Below are positions 36,641-50,030 of a stretch of DNA of 64,000 nucleotides, one piece after another. Below the pieces are notes generated by a model. That model saw only the letters and a program-made list of their open reading frames with translations. It was not told the DNA's origin and did no database searches. The number at the start of each line of letters is the position of its first letter. Position 1 is the first letter of the stretch. Source of the DNA: Sphagnum compactum (Eukaryota > Bryophyta > Sphagnopsida > Sphagnales); assembly GCA_965153455.1 (NCBI GenBank), contig OZ234501.1, positions 13,702,001-13,766,000 on the forward strand, in the 5' to 3' direction. Made by a program: the position numbers and the translations under genes.

Positions 36641-38200
36641 TTTTCATCATAGTCATATCAACAAACCACTTGTCATCAATAGGTTGACTTGCAACATCCT
36701 TAGGATCTCTTAAAATAGAAGCCTCAATCTCCAACATTAATACTAACAATAATTACATCCCTTGCATAACTATTGTCATACACCATTGTTGCACCACAAA
36801 CCAAGCACTCCCATTTTCGTCAATGCCGTGAATCCTTTAACACCAACAATCCCATCACATTGTAAATCAATGTACCATTCACAAATTCCAAGTTCCAACA
36901 AAATATGCACGTTAAAGATGGAGACATTTCGGAGGTGGTGAAACTCTTTTGGTGGTAGGACTTTAAGAAGCAAGACTCTCGACATTGGGACCCTAAGAAA
37001 TGAACCCCCTTTTTCAACATGTTGCACCACCAATGTTATGATCTCCGTTGTCGCCTTCTTGTGGTGATAATTGTAATCATTCAAAGCGATGTTAACAAAT
37101 CAATGCTATTTGTTTTTATGTTGTTGGCAACACCAACAAAATTTCCATTGTTGACAATCCCATTTGCTAAGATCTAGGATTGCACAAATGCAAAATTTTG
37201 TCACAAATAAAAATGTTGCGTGGGTATACATCCAACTTGTTATATTTCATTTTTGACAACCATCATTGCATATTTTTGAAGTTTTCTTGAGAATAATTGG
37301 ATATCATTTTTTGTTTTTGATAACCATTTAGCATTAGGAAAGACCATTTTAGGTTATCTACTTTTGTGTTTTGCTTTTGGGTAGTTGGTAGTGGTGAGAA
37401 CCAATGTTATGTGTCATATATATGGTGTGTGAATCCCTTATAAGTGTAAATGACTGACATTTACACATCTAGACATTTTACAATTACAATTATATTGTTG
37501 ATGTGTATGTATTTTATTTTACATTTACACTACAAAATGTCATGTAAATTTTTTACAATGTGTAAATATAATTTATATACTATATATTTTTAATTGGTTG
37601 TGGCTACATCCAAATGTGGGTGCATCCCAATGTATTTTTTGTTTTTTTTGGGGCAATAGGCCATGATTAGCCCTTCACACAAAAATCATTTAAATATTTC
37701 CCTAATAAAAATATTTTTTTACCAATATGTGACAATCGTAATGTTATTCTAAGGAATATCTTGGGTGCACATTCTAGCATTACTTCATTGCGTCAATATA
37801 ATTTTTATTCCTAACTTTGTTCACCATCATTTTTAGCCTATGAGTTTGTAAAAACTTGAGTACTTATATGATTCATATTAATTAGTTTAGTTGATTGTCA
37901 TGCATCCCAAAACACACATGTTTTTAAGGTTTTAAAAAGAAAAATTGGTCGGCAATGGGCCATTTTGATAAAATTCTAAATCCAACCCCCCGAAAAGAAA
38001 TGACATGTTTTCACCTTATTTTACATGGACATGTAAAATCATATTATTGTAATCGTTTTACACTTACACTGTTTTACACGACATAAAAGAAACATACACA
38101 ATTCTACACTTACAAATCCCTTGTTCGACATTTACATGAATGTCAATATATGTCCCATTACACGTCACACCTGGGTATTTGATTTGATTTGATTTTTTGA
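36641..38200. other. AT-rich intergenic DNA
   Basis: Short frames only (up to 102 codons on the minus strand at 36776-37084), none recognised. The second half is strongly AT-rich with many TTTACA words. Confidence 0.5.
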
Positions 38201-38803
38201 GAACCGCCGGTTATCATTCGCACTTTCGGGCAGCTCAACCCCTCAGCCCTGGGAAGGAACGGCTTAGCTACCTATTTGCCCTTTTTCTGTAGTTTGGGGG
38301 GGTTGGTGCAAAACTGCCAGTTACACTGAAAGTACTGTCTTGTGGTACCCAAGAGGAAAGCAGTTGGGAATCGGACAACAGTCGCAACGTGTCCCCTGTT
38401 GCGCAGGCGCATGAGTTGCACTGCATGACAATCGTAACTAGTTGTTACCAACTCTAGAAGCGAAGAATCAGCTCAAGAAGTTCACGTATGTGTACAGGAG
38501 CATTGGAAGAAGCACGATCGCCGCCGGAGTCTCATTCATCATGTGATCCATTTGCAGCTCATGTGAATAGTTTCTGGAAATGCCGAACATATTCCGAGGA
38601 TTTTACAATCGTGAGACTCTTTTTTTTTTTTTTTTCGCTTCCAGAGTTTGAATTGGGTTCTGAAGGCACTCAAGTCTTGTTTAGGGGTCCAGTTGGGATT
38701 CGGCCGACTGATGATCTGGAAGATTTCGGTTTTGTTGTTGTTTTTGGGTGGACGTGATCTGATTTTTGATCCGGAGTATATATTGTAGGTTTTCATCGGG
38801 ACC
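38201..38803 (+). promoter_or_regulatory. Promoter and leader of the O-methyltransferase gene
   Basis: A less AT-rich, CpG-containing segment precedes the gene. It includes a T-run of about 18 at 38618-38635 and a TATATATTG motif at 38777-38785, which is too close to the ATG at 38804 to be a normal TATA box for this start. No defined elements were assigned. Confidence 0.4.
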
Positions 38804-40761
38804 ATGGCAGAAGCAAATTATGATGGGTCGAAGATGGAGCAGTCTGCAGCAGCTGATCAAGAGGCAGAATTGATGGCAGGTCACGATGTATTGTGTTCTC
38901 TGTTGTTCGGGTTTGTAGGTTCCTTTCTGTTAAGGACTGCTGTAGTGCTGGGACTTCCAGACATTATTGCTAGAGCAGCTGGTCCAGATGGAACTCTCAC
39001 CGTGAAGCAAATAGCTGCACAGATGATTCAGAAGAGCGGCGTCGAAACTGTGAACGAGTTTGAACTTCAACGTGTTCTGACGGCTCTAGCCAACTATAAG
39101 ATCTTCAGATCATGCACCCAAGACGTTGGATCGGATCAGGAGATGCAGTATGGATTGACACCCGCTTCCAAGCTTCTTGTGACCGAGAACAACCCTCATA
39201 ACCAGGCACCTGGGGTGCTGTTTCAGACTGACCCGGTAGCGCAAGCTCCCTATCCACAGCTTCACCGCTGCGTTCTGTATGGTGAACAGGCCTTTCAATC
39301 TGCACATGGAAAGGTATGCAGCAAACTCTCTATAGTGCTTATATAAGACAGGTTCCACGCATGCTCAGTATGTGGCCCAGCAACAGTATTTCTCACGTCC
39401 AACAGGAATTTCTGTGAAATGTGTTCTGCACAGTGCCTTGCAATCTGCAACCAGCTGATGCATCTGCACCATGTGACAATATGCTCCTGGTTGCATGCAT
39501 TAATGTTTTTGGGGTTAAATCTTTAGGATGTTTGGAAGTATGTAAACGACAATCCTGAATATAGCAAGTGTTTCAACGCTGCTATGGCATCCACCACTAC
39601 AATTGACTTGATTGCTGTGAGGAAGTACCAAGGGTTCGAAGACATCAAGACTCTGGTGGATGTGGGTGGTGGTGTCGGGAAAGCCCTTGAGACCATCATT
39701 TCCACTTATCCCCACATTCATGGAATCAACTATGATCTTCCTCATGTTGTGGCTGATGCACCCACCATGCCTGGTAACAGAAAATATTCTTAGCTCTCAC
39801 TATGCTATGTCTGGTTCTACAGTGCACTAATTTACTTGGGAGGTATATTTTCTGAAACATATTTGTCTCTTCCGAATCACGTGGTTATCACTTACATATT
39901 GAGCTCTTGGGTGCTGATTGATTACTGCCAGATAGGTAGGTTTTTGCATGGGAAGTATATTATACAAGAAAAAATGATCTATGTGGGTGTTGACATGGAA
40001 GAAATCATGTACTCATTCTTGAATGGGTGCTTAGTAAATTATGTGAGGTGCACGCTTTATGTGGTGATCAGGAATTGAGCATGTGGCTGGAAGCATGTTT
40101 GAAAGTGTACCAAGTGGTGATGCCATCTTCATGAAGGTATGACGAAAGTCCATTGATTTTGCAAAACTCAAAAAATTTCAGTGAAGGAAATTTCTTTTAT
40201 TGTATATTGCTTACAGCTATGAAAAGCTCTAGTTTTGTGTTTTAAAACCCCCAGGTGAAGTTTTGGTTACCAAAGATCCATCTGCTGAAGGTTCTAACAT
40301 CAACAATATCGGTACCTTCTGTGGATCCACTGAATTCTTGGATGTGGATCTAGAATAATAATTGGTGTTATAACATTTTTTTATAATTGACAAGAGCATG
40401 AGATCAATAATATTGTGTTTATTTCCAACATTTTGATGAGTTGTGGATGTTGTAAGATGGTTGTTTGGATTGTGTTTTGCAGCACATTATGCATGACTGG
40501 AATGACGACAACTGTATTAAGATTTTGAACAACTGTCAGAGAGCACTTCCTGAGAAAGGGAAAGTGTTGATATATGACTTTGTGGTGCAACCGAGCAGTG
40601 GATTGCCCCAGATATTTGATGTGGTAATGATGGCCCATACCAATGGTGGCATGGAAAGAACAGAACATCAATGGAGGAAGCTGCTCACAACTGCTGGTTT
40701 CTCAGCCATCAACTTCATTCAACTATTGCCACAACAATGGCTAATTGAAGCTGTAAAATAA
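38804..40761 (+). CDS. Class II (COMT-type) SAM-dependent O-methyltransferase
   Basis: Four exons: 38804-39313, 39527-39773, 40072-40136, 40483-40761, phases consistent, 366 residues. The start sits in ACCATGG. Residues about 20-170 form the helical dimerisation domain (LLFGFVGSFLLRTAVVLGLP). The SAM-binding glycine motif VDVGGGVGKALE spans about 214-225, followed by NYDLPHV (238-244). The catalytic-type histidine is H278 in HIMHDWND, and GGMERT (329-334) carries the second expected acid E332. Odd: where plant COMTs have a glutamate after KV-I-V-A, this protein has D306 (KVLIYDFVV), and the following loop is about ten residues shorter than usual. Such enzymes methylate phenolic hydroxyls of phenylpropanoids, flavonoids or related metabolites in the cytosol; the substrate cannot be read from sequence. 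It appears complete and functional. Confidence 0.9.
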
Positions 40762-42161
40762 TGCACATGAAGTGATAAATTTCTAACTCTTCCCAACACG
40801 GTGGATCGGTTATTTAACTCCTCAGTTTAGTAAATGATGAAGCTTGATGGGCCCATCAGTGCATATGGAAAACATATGTGGGTAGTTATTTGGTCCTGAC
40901 TCTCTGGTTTCTGGACAAGTGGGTTTATCAGTGCTTTTAAGACTGGTATGGTTTTGGGCAGCCAAAAACTTGGCTACAAATGTTAAGTGGCAAAATGCCT
41001 GTAAAAAACTCATGATGTTTTTCCTACCTGGAAATGATAAATTCTAACCAGGTCAACAAGCTGGAATCAGAGCAATGAGCCTATACTAGATGTGGAGCAT
41101 TCATCCTGGGCTTGAACTGTAGACAGGCGTGTGATGCTGCAGAAAGGCAAACATGGTGTTGATCCCAGAGTTAACCACCTTATAAAAATAATAACTTTTC
41201 TGCAGATAGAGAAGTTTCATGAACATGCATGCGGAGCATTGCCATTTCTAGTTTAGTGAATCAAGATTGTGCCTGAAGAAGAAACAAGACAGAGAATCCC
41301 AGTTCCTGTTCTGATGGGTTACTAATCAGCAAAGAACAGGATGTTTAGAAACCTCACTGTAACTTATCGGCAAGAAGCAGAAGCTTTACCACAAAGTCAG
41401 ACAATTAAATCTGCCCCAACCAATAAAATGACAAAAATGGCAACTAGGTTTGAAGGGCATAGTAATCAAAGGCTCTGTCAAGTGTTATGTGCTAGTAGAC
41501 TGATGCCCAACACTATCAGAATTGACAAAGTCACACATACAAACATGCACACAAATGCAACACCAAAGACAAAAACATGCATAAATATGTAACACCAAAG
41601 ATGAGACTCCAGAGACACAATCTGAAGGTTCCATCAGGGTATTACTGAGAACACAGTTCTGATGATTTCTAACATAATGGTTGGCACATTTCAAAGTGCA
41701 AATCAGTGCAGAGTTTCATGCAAGAAATAATTACCTTTCCATCAGTTGATTGTGAAAGTCAAGTTCTGAGATGGCCTGTCAACCAACCATGTCTCAATTC
41801 ATGGCTTATCCCTTATTGAATGAAACTAAAGCTGACCAACAGTTGCTGGATCGGGAGAGCGAGCTGAAGATGCCAGTACACATGACCTCAATTTCCCTGG
41901 CTGCACAACAAACAGAAAAGATAAACTAGTTGGGGGATTAGCACAAAATGACACTTAAATATGGGTCATGAGGGAAAGTCAAAACTACTTTAAAACATTA
42001 TTGCCTGAAAGGAAACAATATACAATAGTGACAAGCACCCAACAGTAGGTGCAGGGCTGTATCTCCTAATGCAGTGGAAATCACTGATGTGGCTATTCAA
42101 CAATCATGTCAAATTACTGTTTCTCTGCAACTTTCATTTCACTGTACAACATAAGTGAGCA
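40762..42161. other. Region between convergent O-methyltransferase and NEPRO-like genes
   Basis: Contains the 3' UTRs of both genes. The minus-strand side just before 42162 is the likely NEPRO-like 3' UTR. Short frames are not supported as genes. Confidence 0.5.
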
Positions 42162-45100
42162 TTAGAAAAAGTTATCCATCTTCTGCTTCCCGAGAAGCAT
42201 GTCAAAGATCTCATCAGTTTTCAACCGCTTCGGGTCTCGTTCTTTCTCATCCTTAGATCCTAAGGCATTTAGCCCCACTTCTTTCTCTTGCTGCTGGACA
42301 GCAACCCTGGTCTCAACAACATCAGGCCCTTGAAGCTCTGACTTTAGTGAAAAGAATGTCATATAATCACTAGCTGCTGATACATTGCCAGGTTTTGACA
42401 CCCCTTCAGTAGTTGCAGCCTTGCGTAGCCTTGAAGCTTTTCTTTTGGCTTTCTTGCTCTGCTTCCTTGCACTGACAAGCCCAGGTCCTTTGGAATCTAA
42501 ACCACTTGGTTGAGACTTTTCTATGGGCTTTTTTGTGTCAAATCTTTTGAGCCAATGTGCATCTAGGCTTTGAGATTTGACATTGGAGAGGCCACCTGCA
42601 GAGCCTGCCTCACTGTCCCTAAGTTCTGTACTTGGGTTGCCAATCTCCATTAAGACTTGCTCCATTTCTTCGTTAAATTCTTCCTGCCGTGGACATCTGA
42701 CGTCAACTTCAGCTGCAGGAACATTCATGAGTGTGGCCAGATTCTCCATAACATTAGTCAATTTGACACAAGAATGACCAGCACTTTCAGCTTCAATTGA
42801 AGTTGTACTCTGCATTATCTGTGTCATCTGTTCATTGGACACAGTTGTCATAGAAGAAAATATGACATCTGACTCTTTCTGAGCTCTTGCAAAATCAAAG
42901 AGTTGAGGAGCTTCAAAACATCGTATACCATCTTGAGCCTCTCCATGAATGCCACTCTCACTCAAATGTAGCTTGGCTTCCTTAGTTGGAGAATCCAAAG
43001 AAACCTCTGAGATTGGAGCTTGAATACTTATTGCATCATCTAGACCCCCACTTTGAGTAGTAATGGGACCACCAGACTCCAGAGCTTCAGTACTTGCAAC
43101 CTCCTGAACTTGAGTACTCACAGAAGCATCAGGTTCTGGACCAGAAGCATCGGGTTCTGGAGCTTGAGTACTCTTTGGAATATTAGATTCCAGAGCTTCA
43201 TCACATGGAACATCGGAACATGGAGGTGGAGTATTTGCAAGATCATCAGATCCCAAAGTTTGGGAGTGCACAGTAAGACCACAATCAACAGACTGGATAC
43301 CCTTGGTGGAAAAACCAGATTCCAGAGCTTGATTACTAAAGGAATCATGAGAATCCACAGCCCCATTACTAATGGGTACAACAGACTCTGGTGCAGAAGA
43401 CCTAAGTCCTTCTTTGCTCTCCTTGCTGGTGTCTGATTCCTCCAACTTACTGCATACTTTAACACCATTGGGGTCAGAACCAATTGATGTTTTCAGGTTG
43501 TCAAGAGGTTGTTGAGTGGTCTCTACACCCTTTGTATCACCTGAAGATTCCCCTTCATCTACATTCTTCTGTTGGTACAAACTTGGGACACCTTCAGCTC
43601 TGCCCAAACTTTGATTGCCAACTTTGCAGAGAACATGCTCCACTGAAATGTATGCCACAGTTCGTGTCTGATTACTTCCCCCAGAACCTGAATTTTGTTC
43701 ATCTCTTCCTAACCCCTTGGAGTCAGTAATTTCCTTCTCAGATGTGGCAGCTTGCTGCAAACCAGCTCTATCATCAAGCTCTAGCCCCAGAAGTTTCGAT
43801 CCAGATTTGATTACCAACTCAGAGCTCTGTGGACTTTCTACGGGGCTTAGAGCAAGGCTCACCAGTCGCCCTTCATCAGCCATGACATCATCTTTGATAC
43901 TCAGATGTTCATCAGAAGGTGTGCCCAAAACCATATTCTCCTCACATAAGTATAGTACAGGTCTCTCTGTTTTACCAAACACAAGCACTGATATGAGAAT
44001 TCAACATGGTGATCAGAAAAATGTGTTGCAAAAATCACAAAATTTAAAAATGTCAAAATCCGGGAATAGCTTTACAGGATGAATTAAGTGAAAGTTGTAA
44101 GCCCATTACCTGCAACATCACCACTGAATCCTCTCCCTCTTGAAGCTATGGAGCGGTCATCAACAAACCATTCTGTGGAAGAAAGAGGAAAGCCTTCAGT
44201 GGTAAGAAGTTGAGGTCCAGGTGGAAGTGGTGAAGGTTGCGGTGGTGGAGGCAGTTGTTTCTCAAAGAGAAGAAGTTTGACACCATCCCATTGACACTCC
44301 AGCCATAATGGCAAAGAGGAAGTCTCTTTGCTGATATGGCCCTCTTCACCACCTGGTATCTATACAGCACCTAATTACCAATCAGGATCAAGACAACTAT
44401 CATGTGTTGAAAAGTGGGCTTCCAACTTTGAAAGAATCAGTTTCTTCAAGATCCCAACAGATTACTCCTAGAAGTGTTGCATCAGCTTGCAGAAGAGATC
44501 CCAAACTAACAGTTCAACAGAAAATACTCACCATTCCCTTCATGGATCCTGACTCCTGCCTACATTGTGAACTAGCAGCCACCAAGTTGAAGGCTGCAAT
44601 CACTTCATAAAGCACCTGAAACCAAATACACAGTCATTTCAGACCCTAACTGCCTACAAGAAAAAATGAAGCAATGTCCAACATCACAGCTGTCTGAGCT
44701 CAGACCTCAGATAGAAGGAAAGGAAAAAGGCTCATTCCTGTTGTAGTCCCATGCCTGCCAAGTAGCCTGACTAGGCAACCCAAATACTTCCCAATCATGA
44801 ATACAATTTTGTTGGAGCCTGACAAAAGGATCATTCCCAACACAGCCACTGAAATCTAAAACTGAAGAAAACCTGCAAAAGGACTGTAAAATATCATTTC
44901 AATCTCCTAACAGCTGTGGGACCAAACAAATCTAAGAGAAGGCCATAATTCTGATGTCAAAAAGCTGCTGCGGAGGAGAAGGAAGATACAGCTTGAGAGA
45001 GCCCACCTGCAGAACTAGCACACGAAAACGGGCTAGTAAGGCCAGCATGGTAAGAGCAAAAGGCATGAAGAAGGATTGACTCAGAAGACCTGTTATCTGT

Positions 45101-46889
45101 CTTTTCTTTTAGTAAAGGCCTGCATCACAACAGTTCTAGTTTCCACATTGTCCACAGTGACCAGTACTCAAGAAAAATGGAAATAGAAAAAAGAATGTAT
45201 GCCAATTAAGTGGATGTTCTGATAGGCAGATGTTCTCTTTCATGTCCATGTAGCACCCCAGTTCTCAATGGACATGACAGGACATTGAAAATCAGTTCAA
45301 AGGATACGAGCTTGCATCAAGTATTGGTTCTGCCATCTGTGTCCCACCAGGATACAACCATGTCCCAAATATCAATGTAATTGCAGAGGAAATTCCTCAA
45401 AGATATACATACCAAGAAAATGCAGTGTTGTCAATTCTGGTCGAAGAAAACATGAACACAACTAGAATGAGTGCAATCAAACTTGTGAGTGTTACTCACA
45501 AAGCATCAGACTATCACCTGCATCATTGAATGGCAGTGACTAGCTGTCATTACTTCCCACTGATTCCATCAGCTCCTGCCAACGGGTGGAGACAGTTTTA
45601 CAGCACAATGCTTAAAACTTAGAGCAAACAATAATTTCTGGAAGCAATGGGAAGACACAGTCATCATGTCAGCATGTGACAAACTCTAGACTGCAGAGGA
45701 GATCAGTCCTGGAACTTCATGTTTGCTTCTTGAAGAGACACTTGAGTCAGAACAAGTGGCCTCTTCTTGTCTTTGACTCTTCATGTCTTATTTGTGATTC
45801 ATTAGTCCATCTGTTTAGCATAAATCAACTCTATATTTGGACAAATGCTCTGTCCTTTCACATTTAGTAATTGTACAGAGCTCACCTGCTGAAGTAAGCG
45901 AGCTGTTCCAAGGAGCCGCCGCTGGACAGAAATTCTGTCCCGTTGTTTATCTTCTGTGCCCCATGACCTGGCACCAATTAACACCTCAGAACCTCCTATC
46001 CAGCTTAACCAATTCAGCCTTCAACATGTACGGCTGCTCTCTACCCCTAGAATCAATCCAACACCAGCATAAGGTGCTGTCAGAATTTCTCCTACATGTA
46101 ACTAACAATGGATGAGGGAATGGCAAGAACAACATGCAAGAGAAAGCTCACCCAGGAAATAGAGATCCAGTTTTGGAAGTTGCAGCGGCTCGTTTTTCTG
46201 GGGTAACAAATTGAATGAAAGTCTCAATTAACTCCGGTAATCCGAGCAACTGAAGTAGCTGGAAATCCCTGCGGATCTGTGAATAGCATCATTCTGTAAG
46301 CAGGCATGGCAGGAGACAATATTCCAATATCTTCATTGAATGCATAGCTGCGTTGCAGTGACAATAGATTCAATAAGTCAGTAACACATTGGAGGTCAAT
46401 TCTCTGAGCATTCAACCTAAAACTTCTATCTGCCATACCGTTTTTCACCTTAGAACTAAGTGGACCCTGCAATCATAAAACCCATGCAGGTACAACTAAG
46501 AACTACAAAACCCTAACTTTTAAGGGTTTCCACAGAAACGGTCCCTAGTTGGTGGCATCAACCAAAAAACTAACTGGCAAAGGACCAAGACTCCTGGCGC
46601 CATAACAGCAAATTTAGAGCAAGTAAAGTACCTGAGCAAGCCGGCGGAAGTAGGTAGCGCGACGGTGCTGGTTGCAACTCTTATACATAAGCCTCTGGAA
46701 CGTACTATTCTCTCCCAATAGCTGTGTCACCTGCTCTCTCAATCTATTCTGCAAGTCTCTGGCCTCTACTGCCATTGCCCTTTCATTCCCTACACCACTA
46801 TTATTACTATTGATCTCCACCACCGAAGAAGGCTCCAGACATGCTGGTGGGCGGGAAAGAAACTCCGGCCGAGGCTCCTTCTTCCCCAT
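42162..46889 (-). CDS. NEPRO/Rmp1-like nucleolar protein (Nepro N-terminal domain)
   Basis: Seven minus-strand exons: 46632-46889 (start MGKKEPRPEF), a second exon beginning at 46466 whose 3' border is unsure (46417 or 46363), 46152-46268, 45886-46018, 44532-44615, 44110-44359 and 42162-43987; about 905-925 residues. Exon 1 ends with LMYKSCNQHRRATYFRRLAQ, the signature-like segment of the Nepro N-terminal family; exon 4 has GARSWGTEDK and ISVQRRLLGTARLLQQ. The last exon (607 residues) is long, acidic, serine-rich and repetitive (many QAPE, ALESG words), then ends in a lysine-rich stretch and TDEIFDMLLGKQKMDNFF, recalling the family's basic C-terminus. NEPRO proteins are nucleolar and have been proposed as counterparts of yeast RNase MRP subunit Rmp1, so a role in rRNA processing is likely. 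The long disordered insert and exon 2 are the weak points. Confidence 0.72.
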
Positions 46890-47200
46890 CCCATTAACAA
46901 AAAGAAGGACCTGTATAATACAGATGACCACGTTGTGCATAAACAAAACGCTAGCTAAATACTTCCAAAAACCATCAACAACGATCTGTATTCCAACTGG
47001 TTCAGAGTTCAAAAAGAATGCACGGCAGCAGAATACGCCAACCAATTCACCTCAAAAGACAGAATCAAGCCGCAATCGCATGAGTATCAGCATCTCCTCC
47101 TAATTCCCCAAAGACTACATAGAAACCCAAGAAAACTCCCATCGCCCAAAACAAAAGAGTTCTCTTCAGAGACAACGAACAACGAATGGTGGCTTCCAAA

Positions 47201-47227
47201 TTAGGGTTAGGGTTTTAGGGTTTTAGG
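47201..47227 (-). promoter_or_regulatory. Telo-box cluster upstream of the NEPRO-like gene
   Basis: On the minus strand the sequence is CCTAAAACCC TAAAACCC TAACCCTAA, about 310 bp before the start codon. AAACCCTAA telo-boxes are typical of promoters of plant ribosomal-protein and ribosome-biogenesis genes, which agrees with the proposed nucleolar role. It is too short and irregular to be an interstitial telomere relic. Confidence 0.65.
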
Positions 47228-47299
47228 CGGGCACCCACCTGCTAGGCAAACCATTAGCCAGCCAGCCAATGGCACATGGGGGTAGCAAACGGGCAGCTG

Positions 47300-48260
47300 G
47301 TAACTAACTACTGCAAATAGTAACCAATGTAGTACATGGGCAGCTTCAGCATAAATTAAATTATTTAATATTTTGTCGAACTTTTGAAATTTTATTAGCC
47401 CTTTATGTTGATAATTTCAGAAATGCAATCAAAATTGGCAAAACCACATTTGAAGGCAAACCTAGCCTATTCACTCAAATGTACTAACCTAGATCCATCT
47501 AACCACAAGTACCCAAAAAAATAAACAAATAAATAGAAACTAAAAACTTATCATAATTATTGTGCTTTTAATAATCATATTCCTTACTTGTCAAAACTTT
47601 CAAAATTAAAAATTCATATGCTAAAGCTAATTTTTTTAAATATTCTAATTATTTGGCACACAAGAGATGAAGTCACCTGGGTACTATTGGTAAGTTACAA
47701 GTTTTGACCCCCTTACAAAGGAATATTCCCAACTTTCTCCTAGCAAAGTGCTTGGTGGGTGTGTGACTTGTTTTTCTAGGGTTTCCAATGAAGCATTTGA
47801 AAGGTTTTTTTTCATCCTAACTCTTGATTTTTTTATTAATATTTTTTCAATCTTAAAAGCTTGATTTTTGAGTTGCCTAAACTAATTTGGAATGCTTCAT
47901 TTCCAAGTTTTTTTTTCACTTTTCACTATGAAGTTCTTGGACATTTTTTTTTCTAAATATTTAGTGATTTTCAAGTTGTTTTTTCAAAATTTAAAAAAAT
48001 TTGTGTTAAAGATGGACCACACTTTCCTCAAGAGGATTGTGTTTATTTGTATGTTACTTTGCATGAGATTCGGGAACTATGTAGTCTTCAAATCAAGGGT
48101 GCATGATTTTTGTTTTTGAAGGTGCCTCCACTAAAGGTGCATGGGTTACCATTTTTGTGTGCAATTTTGGGTAGGAATTTGGAAAAAACATCCATCTTGT
48201 ACATGTTGGAAAAAGCTTAGGCATCATATTCAATGCGATTTTTAAAGAGTATTGTATGAC
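47300..48260. other. AT-rich intergenic DNA
   Basis: No supportable gene; a T-rich plus-strand frame at 47892-48119 looks like low-complexity noise. Confidence 0.5.
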
Positions 48261-48269
48261 ACACAACAC

Positions 48270-50030
48270 AAAAAATGAAGGATAAGAAGTTCATGTTATA
48301 CTATCATAGAACGAGGTTTGAAGCATTTAATAATCTAGTGCTAAAATTGATGCCAATTGTGTAATCCTAACTTATATGAACCATGTCAAACCACTACTAA
48401 TGACAAAAAAATTGTAACAATTGTGTTATACAAATTTTTTCATGGCATTCATGAAACGAATCCCACACACATGGCTGATCAATTTAATGTAAGATCTTCT
48501 ACTATAACAAAATATGTGGACATAATAAAGTTATATGTAAAGTCACAGAATTTTGAGAAAAAACCAATTGGCCAATTTTCACATAATAAACATCAAGCGT
48601 GTAACTAGGAATGAAAAATTTACAAAACAAAATAACTGGGACCCAAATTAGTTTTTCTGTGGTGGTACACTAAGTTTCATCCTCTTTTTCATTTTTCATG
48701 AATGCCTCCACTCCATTACATGTATATTTTCACTTCTTATACATATACAATTATTGTAATTACTCTTGAACCTTGTGCATTAAAAGTTGAGTTTCGGCAT
48801 TTCATACTGAGATTTAATAAAATTTCTTTATGTTTGCAAATACCACTAAGAGAGGGGATAAGGGGTGAAAGCAAGCCCAAAAAACATAGTGAAGATAGGG
48901 TGACTTGATGGATAGATTTAATATGTGATTTTTTTTGTTACAAAGACAAATTGTACAACAAATTTCCTTTGGGGATTGCTAGTAGAAAATCATTGATTGT
49001 TTGCATGATCTTACAAGCTTGCTTAATATTTATAAAGCCATATATGATATTCACATACCGTTAGTTCATTTTCCTAGCAAGAGATTCACATTTGCAATGA
49101 GTCAATTTTTAATATAATTTTTTTCAAATGACAATAGTTACATCAAACCTAGTATAATGGGGATGATTATAAGGTCTTATATTATTTTGTCTTACCAAAA
49201 TAAATTTTGGTTTGGAATTTTCTTTGAATGGAATGGAGAGGTATATTTTCACATCTATGTTTTTTCAACACCATAATTGCAAATGATGAAAATGATGAAA
49301 ATGATAAGCAAATTTTCAATACTTTCTACATCAATTTCAATCCCATTTTTCTTCAATTGAATCTAAATCAAATTCAATTCAATTCTCAAATTCAATTTAA
49401 TGTTTTTGAATTCAACTGAATTTGGATTGAAATCAATTCAAGTTACTTGTAATGAAATTGAATATTTCCATCAATTCATCATTCACGTGTTCCAAGTAAT
49501 AACGCAAAGCCTAAATTTCTTTGCATTATAATGCAAGTAATTTGTGATGTATGTAAGAAATTTCGGAATGTGTGTGCAAGTCAACTTGGCAAAATTCACA
49601 ATGGTGAGGAATTCAAAATGTCCAATGCACAATTGAGGAATTGTGCAAATTTATTTAGAAGCTAGTGATGGTTGTCAAAGGTGTGAGATGCACACCTCAT
49701 GTAATTAGTGATATTGCACCATACTCAATTTGACCATACTTAAAACAATTGGAAGACCCATAACCCAAATGACATGGATAAAATAAAATATAGTTTGAAC
49801 TTAAGGAGGGTAATCATTGAAAATGTCATTAGATCTTTGAAAAACAAATGGCATATATTAAATCATTTTAATTTGAAAGTTCATAAAGTTTTGAAAGTTG
49901 TTATTGTTTATTGTGTTGTGAATAATTATTCAATAGAATGGGGTGCACCTAAACCAAGGCTTTCAAATGTAACAATTCCTCCAAACAATTTTCAAGGATT
50001 TGGAAATAAACTACCAACCTTTAGATAAGG
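48270..50030 (+). pseudogene. Degenerate PIF/Harbinger-type transposase (ALP1/HARBI1-like)
   Basis: Pieces of the transposase survive in the right order. At 48291-48362 YYHRTRFEAFNNLVLKL resembles the N-terminal segment. At 48430-48530 HMADQFNVRSSTITKYVDII resembles the helix-turn-helix. At 49774-49940 LRRVIIENVIRSLKNKWHIL followed by VIVYCVVNNYSIE resembles the end of the DDE nuclease, where the family has RxxIExxFGxLKxRWxIL and a CCxLHN motif. Stops and frame changes separate the pieces and the central catalytic part is not readable, so it is dead. No terminal inverted repeats or 3-bp target duplication were found by eye. Confidence 0.6.

Noticed and set aside
38618-38785. T-run and TATATATTG as promoter elements of the O-methyltransferase gene
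   Set aside because: The TATA-like word is only about 20 bp before the ATG, too close for a usable start site.
43053-44082. Plus-strand frames of 80-127 codons inside 43-44 kb
   Set aside because: Shadows of the long minus-strand NEPRO-like exon.
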